Positions 61,420 through 64,000 of a stretch of DNA of 64,000 nucleotides are shown here, piece after piece. The DNA is from DASUPK01 sp963724665. GTDB taxonomy: Bacteria > Actinomycetota > Thermoleophilia > Solirubrobacterales > 70-9. The stretch lies in assembly GCA_963724665.1 (NCBI GenBank), contig CAVRVH010000007.1, positions 248,001 through 312,000 of the forward strand, read 5' to 3'. The notes beneath the pieces are model-generated. The model made no database searches. It was not told where the DNA came from and saw nothing but the letters and a program-made list of their open reading frames with translations. The position numbers were made by a program, and so were the translations under genes. The number at the start of each line of letters is the position of its first letter. Position 1 is the first letter of the stretch.

Positions 61420-61887
61420 GTGGCACGCGTTGTGCGCAGGCGCCGCATCGCCGCGCCCGCGAGCGCGCTCTGGGCCGTGGTCACCGACCCGTACCACATG
61501 CCGCGCTGGTGGCCTAACACCCAGCGCGTCGAGAACGTGAGCGAAGGAGAGCCTGCGGAGCGCAGCTGGACGCAGGTGCTCGAGACTCGCGATGGACGAG
61601 GCGTCCGGGCCGACTACCACGGTGTGGCGGCGACCGACGGTGAGCGCTACGTCTTCGAGCAGACCGTCGAGGGGACTCCGTTCGAGCGGTTCGTGAAGCG
61701 CGCCCGAACCGAGATCAAGCTCAGCCCGCAGAACGGTGAGACCGACGTGACCATGTCGCTCGACCGCCGCCTGCGCGGGCTATCCCGCTTCGGCGCGCCG
61801 ATGATGCGCCGGGCGATCGGGCGGACGCTGAACGAGGCGCTGTCGGGACTCGAGACGGCGACGGGGGCGACGGGGGAGTCGAACTGA
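61420..61887 (+). CDS. SRPBCC-domain protein (polyketide cyclase/dehydrase-like)
   Basis: 155 residues. Typical START-like pattern: VVRRRRIAAPASALWAVVTD, PYHMPRWWPNTQRVENVSEG, TPFERFVKRARTEIKLSPQ, and a C-terminal helix (MMRRAIGRTLNEALSGLETA). A hydrophobic-ligand cavity is expected; the ligand is unknown. GTG start, 8 bases before the oxidase gene, so probably cotranscribed with it and the MerR gene. Confidence 0.85.
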   Translation: MARVVRRRRIAAPASALWAVVTDPYHMPRWWPNTQRVENVSEGEPAERSWTQVLETRDGRGVRADYHGVAATDGERYVFEQTVEGTPFERFVKRARTEIKLSPQNGETDVTMSLDRRLRGLSRFGAPMMRRAIGRTLNEALSGLETATGATGESN

Positions 61888-61895
61888 CCGCCGAC

Positions 61896-63488
61896 ATGAA
61901 GTGGTGGGGTTGGGGCGACCCCGGGCGGCGCCTCGATCTGCCGCCGGCGGCCGTGGACGCGCTGCGTGAGGAGCTCGGCGTGAAGGCCGACGATGCGATT
62001 GAGCCCGTCGCGCTGGAACAGGTGTCCCTGCCTGAGGCGCGACCGATTCCCGACGCCGTCCGCTCCGCGGCAGGCGAGGTGCTCGACGGTACGGAGGACC
62101 GCCTCCGCCGGGCCGCCGGGCGCAGCTACCCGGACCTCGTCCGGCTGCGCTCGGGGAATCTCGAGCTGGCCCCCGACACGATTCTGCGCCCCGCCGACGC
62201 GGCGGCGGTCGAGGCGGTACTCGCGGCCTGCGGGGCGAGCGGCATCGCCGTGGTCCCCTATGGGGGCGGGACGAGCGTCGTCGGGGGTCTCGATGCGGTC
62301 GCAGATGGCCATGTGGCGGTCGTCTCGCTCGACCTGGCGCACCTGCGCTCCGTCGAGCTGGACGCGACCTCTCTCACGGCGACGCTTGGGCCGGGCCTCT
62401 CAGGGCCCGACGCGGAGGCGGCTCTGCAGGCGCGAGGCGCCACGATCGGCCACTTTCCGCAGTCCTTCGAGCAGGCCACCATCGGCGGGTTCGCCGCCAC
62501 GCGCTCGGCCGGCCAGGCCTCGAGCGGCTACGGCCGCTTCGATGAGGTCGTCACCGCGATCGAGCTCACGGCTCCCACCGGCCGGCTTCACACGCGACAG
62601 ACCCCGCACACCGCCGCGGGCCCGGCGCTGCGCGAGTTGGTCCTCGGCTCCGAGGGGACCCTGGGCGTGATCACGGAGGTGACCTGCCGGGTGCGCCCGG
62701 CGCCCAGCGAGCGGCACTACGAGGGCTGGATGGCGGAGAGCTTCGAGGCGGGCCGCGAGATCGTGCGCGATTTGGCGCAGCATCACGAGGCGCCCGATGT
62801 CCTGCGGCTCTCGGATGAGGAGGAGACGCGGGTCTCCTTCGGCCTGGCCGGGACGGACGGGTTGCAGAAGCGCGCGCTCGACTGGTATCTGTCGCTCCGG
62901 AAGCGCAAGGGCGGCTGCCTGATGATCTGCGGCTGGGAGGGCGAGCGAGAGTCCGTTCGCCGCCGGCGCTCGCTTGGGCAGACGCGCCTGCGGCTCGGCG
63001 GCGCAGTGCCCCTCGGTTCCTCCGCCGGCCGCTCCTGGGAGCGCAACCGCTATGGCGGTCCCTACCTCCGCGACGAGCTGATGAACCTGGGCGTGATGGT
63101 CGAGACCCTCGAGACCGCCCACACCTGGACCCGGCTCGACGAGCTCTACCGGGCGGTCGGCGGAGCCCTCCGCGGCGCGCTCGGTGAGCGATCGATCGTC
63201 ATGTGCCACGTCTCCCACGCGTATCCGGACGGCGCCTCGCTCTACTTCACCTTCTTCGCCAGGGCCCGGGGCGGGGAGGAGCTCGAGCAGTGGCGCGAGG
63301 CCAAGACCGCGGCCTGTGAGGCGATCGTCGCGACCGAGGGGACGATCACCCACCATCACGCGGTGGGCCGCGACCACGCGCCCTACATGCGGGCGGAGGT
63401 CGGCGAGCTCGGCCTGGATGCACTGCGAGCCGTCCGGGAGCGGCTCGACCCATCCGGGATCATGAACCCGGGCAAGCTGCTGCCCTAA
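61896..63488 (+). CDS. FAD-linked oxidase, alkyl-dihydroxyacetonephosphate-synthase-like
   Basis: 530 residues. FAD-binding PCMH domain (VVPYGGGTSVVGGLDAV; TLGPGLSGPDAEAALQARGA; GHFPQSFEQATIGGFAATRS; SSGYGRFDEVVTAIEL; LGSEGTLGVITEVTCRV) and a C-terminal domain with THHHAVGRDHAPYMRAEVG, the His-rich active-site segment of ADAPS enzymes, and the end DPSGIMNPGKLLP. In eukaryotes the family makes ether lipid precursors; bacterial relatives may act on other substrates. No membrane helix. The stop overlaps the convergent gene. Confidence 0.9.
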   Translation: MKWWGWGDPGRRLDLPPAAVDALREELGVKADDAIEPVALEQVSLPEARPIPDAVRSAAGEVLDGTEDRLRRAAGRSYPDLVRLRSGNLELAPDTILRPADAAAVEAVLAACGASGIAVVPYGGGTSVVGGLDAVADGHVAVVSLDLAHLRSVELDATSLTATLGPGLSGPDAEAALQARGATIGHFPQSFEQATIGGFAATRSAGQASSGYGRFDEVVTAIELTAPTGRLHTRQTPHTAAGPALRELVLGSEGTLGVITEVTCRVRPAPSERHYEGWMAESFEAGREIVRDLAQHHEAPDVLRLSDEEETRVSFGLAGTDGLQKRALDWYLSLRKRKGGCLMICGWEGERESVRRRRSLGQTRLRLGGAVPLGSSAGRSWERNRYGGPYLRDELMNLGVMVETLETAHTWTRLDELYRAVGGALRGALGERSIVMCHVSHAYPDGASLYFTFFARARGGEELEQWREAKTAACEAIVATEGTITHHHAVGRDHAPYMRAEVGELGLDALRAVRERLDPSGIMNPGKLLP

Positions 63489-64000
63489 CGCAGGGCGCCG
63501 CGCATCACGGGCGTGCCCACAACCTGCGGGAGAGTGGCGCTCTGCGCCGCCTGCTGGACCGCCGCTGCCGCCTCCCGCTGGCGCGCCAGGGTGAGCACCG
63601 CCGTCGTGAAGTTGGGGAGAAGCCCCTCCGCGGCCGTCGGGATCGGCGTCCTGCCGGTGAGCTTGCCGTCAGGCCCGACGGCTCGGAATGCGACCGGCAG
63701 GCTCTGGCCGCCGGAGCCTTCGAACCAGAGCACGTAGCTCTCTCCGCGTCCGCTGGGCCGGAGACCGGCGATCGCGAGGTCGACCGCGGGCTGATCGGCG
63801 ACGCGGACGACAGAGATCATGCCGGTCGCGCTCGACCCCCTGACCGGCGTGAGCTTGACCGGCACGACGTCCTCCTGGTCGCCCTGGGTCGCGGTCGGGG
63901 CGGTATCGCCCCCTCCATCGCCGCCGCCGGTAACGATCACCAACACGACCACGGCAACGACCGCGGCCGCACCGAGCGCCAGCCAGAGGACCCACGGCCG
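63485..64000 (-). CDS. Anti-sigma-factor-like membrane protein (N-terminus outside the window)
   Basis: The minus frame is open to the right edge. The visible part begins RPWVLWLALGAAAVVAVVVL then VIVTGGG (one membrane helix), followed by a linker and an extracytoplasmic domain: VDLAIAGLRPSGRGESYVLW, FEGSGGQSLPVAFRA, and an end in VVGTPVMRGALR. The pattern LxIxGLxP...YxLWxxG...VxxG resembles the C-terminal domain of RskA-type anti-sigma factors. The N-terminal sigma-binding part and any sigma gene would lie beyond the window. Confidence 0.7.
   Translation of the reverse strand, partial: RPWVLWLALGAAAVVAVVVLVIVTGGGDGGGDTAPTATQGDQEDVVPVKLTPVRGSSATGMISVVRVADQPAVDLAIAGLRPSGRGESYVLWFEGSGGQSLPVAFRAVGPDGKLTGRTPIPTAAEGLLPNFTTAVLTLARQREAAAAVQQAAQSATLPQVVGTPVMRGALR

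Overview
The window is GC-rich chromosomal DNA of a deep-branching actinobacterium, most likely class Thermoleophilia (Solirubrobacterales/Gaiellales-like). The support is the 16S rRNA type; a 23S rRNA without the long helix-54 insertion of mainstream Actinobacteria; SepF, an imuB/dnaE2 cassette with an actinobacterial-type LexA box, and an FHA/MerR cluster; and small Lys-rich or zinc-ribbon proteins of the kind seen in that class. Species and genus cannot be fixed from the sequence alone.

Layout. 1-716: left-edge acidic low-complexity protein, divergent from tyrS (808-1980), which is preceded by a short coupled leader ORF. 2054-7408: a complete rRNA operon (16S-23S-5S) with clear processing stems, no tRNA in the spacer and a strong terminator. 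7429-10012: M28 peptidase, membrane protein, small hydrolase. 10009-14885: LexA-boxed mutagenic repair cassette imuB-small gene-dnaE2. 14933-20749: accessory zone with lipoproteins, an isocitrate/isopropylmalate-type dehydrogenase, gene remnants, two related promoter-hairpin-hairpin units that look like small RNAs, a hydrolase and an HD protein. 20773-28944: murA (with the fosfomycin-resistant Asp at the active site) and a compact his operon hisZ-G-D-B-H-A-(DoxX)-F. 29061-32401: cold-shock protein, beta-propeller protein, tRNA nucleotidyltransferase, truncated haemoglobin. 32419-38210: the downstream part of the division/cell-wall cluster (pgeF-yggS-sepF-[phospholipase D]-proC-yggT-lspA-rluD-like). 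38417-43132: rpsB-tsf-pyrH-frr-uppS-cdsA. 43136-59805: dxr, rseP, ispG, proS and pgsA, in the usual actinobacterial order but split by accessory blocks: an adenylate-cyclase-like gene, an acyl-CoA synthetase, a frameshifted polysaccharide deacetylase, three related secreted proteins with double KKCKK tails (two of them frameshifted), two related signal-peptide proteins, and a cytochrome b6-type membrane module. 59826-64000: small conserved gene, zinc-ribbon FHA protein, MerR regulator, SRPBCC protein, FAD oxidase, and the C-terminal part of an anti-sigma-like membrane protein.

Genes that work together: rpsB/tsf/frr/tyrS/proS/cca and the rRNAs serve translation; uppS, dxr, ispG, murA, lspA, sepF and yggT serve isoprenoid, envelope and division functions; cdsA and pgsA make phospholipid; hisZ-hisF make histidine, with hisC, hisE and hisI located elsewhere.

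Two cross-cutting signals stand out. Many first genes of transcription units carry a TANNNT hexamer 6-8 bases before the start codon, which fits leaderless mRNAs; this rule also picks out start codons and short leader ORFs. Frameshifts are concentrated in one 3.2-kb accessory stretch (48968-52225), while the surrounding housekeeping genes are intact. No CRISPR array, insertion sequence, prophage or tRNA gene was recognised.
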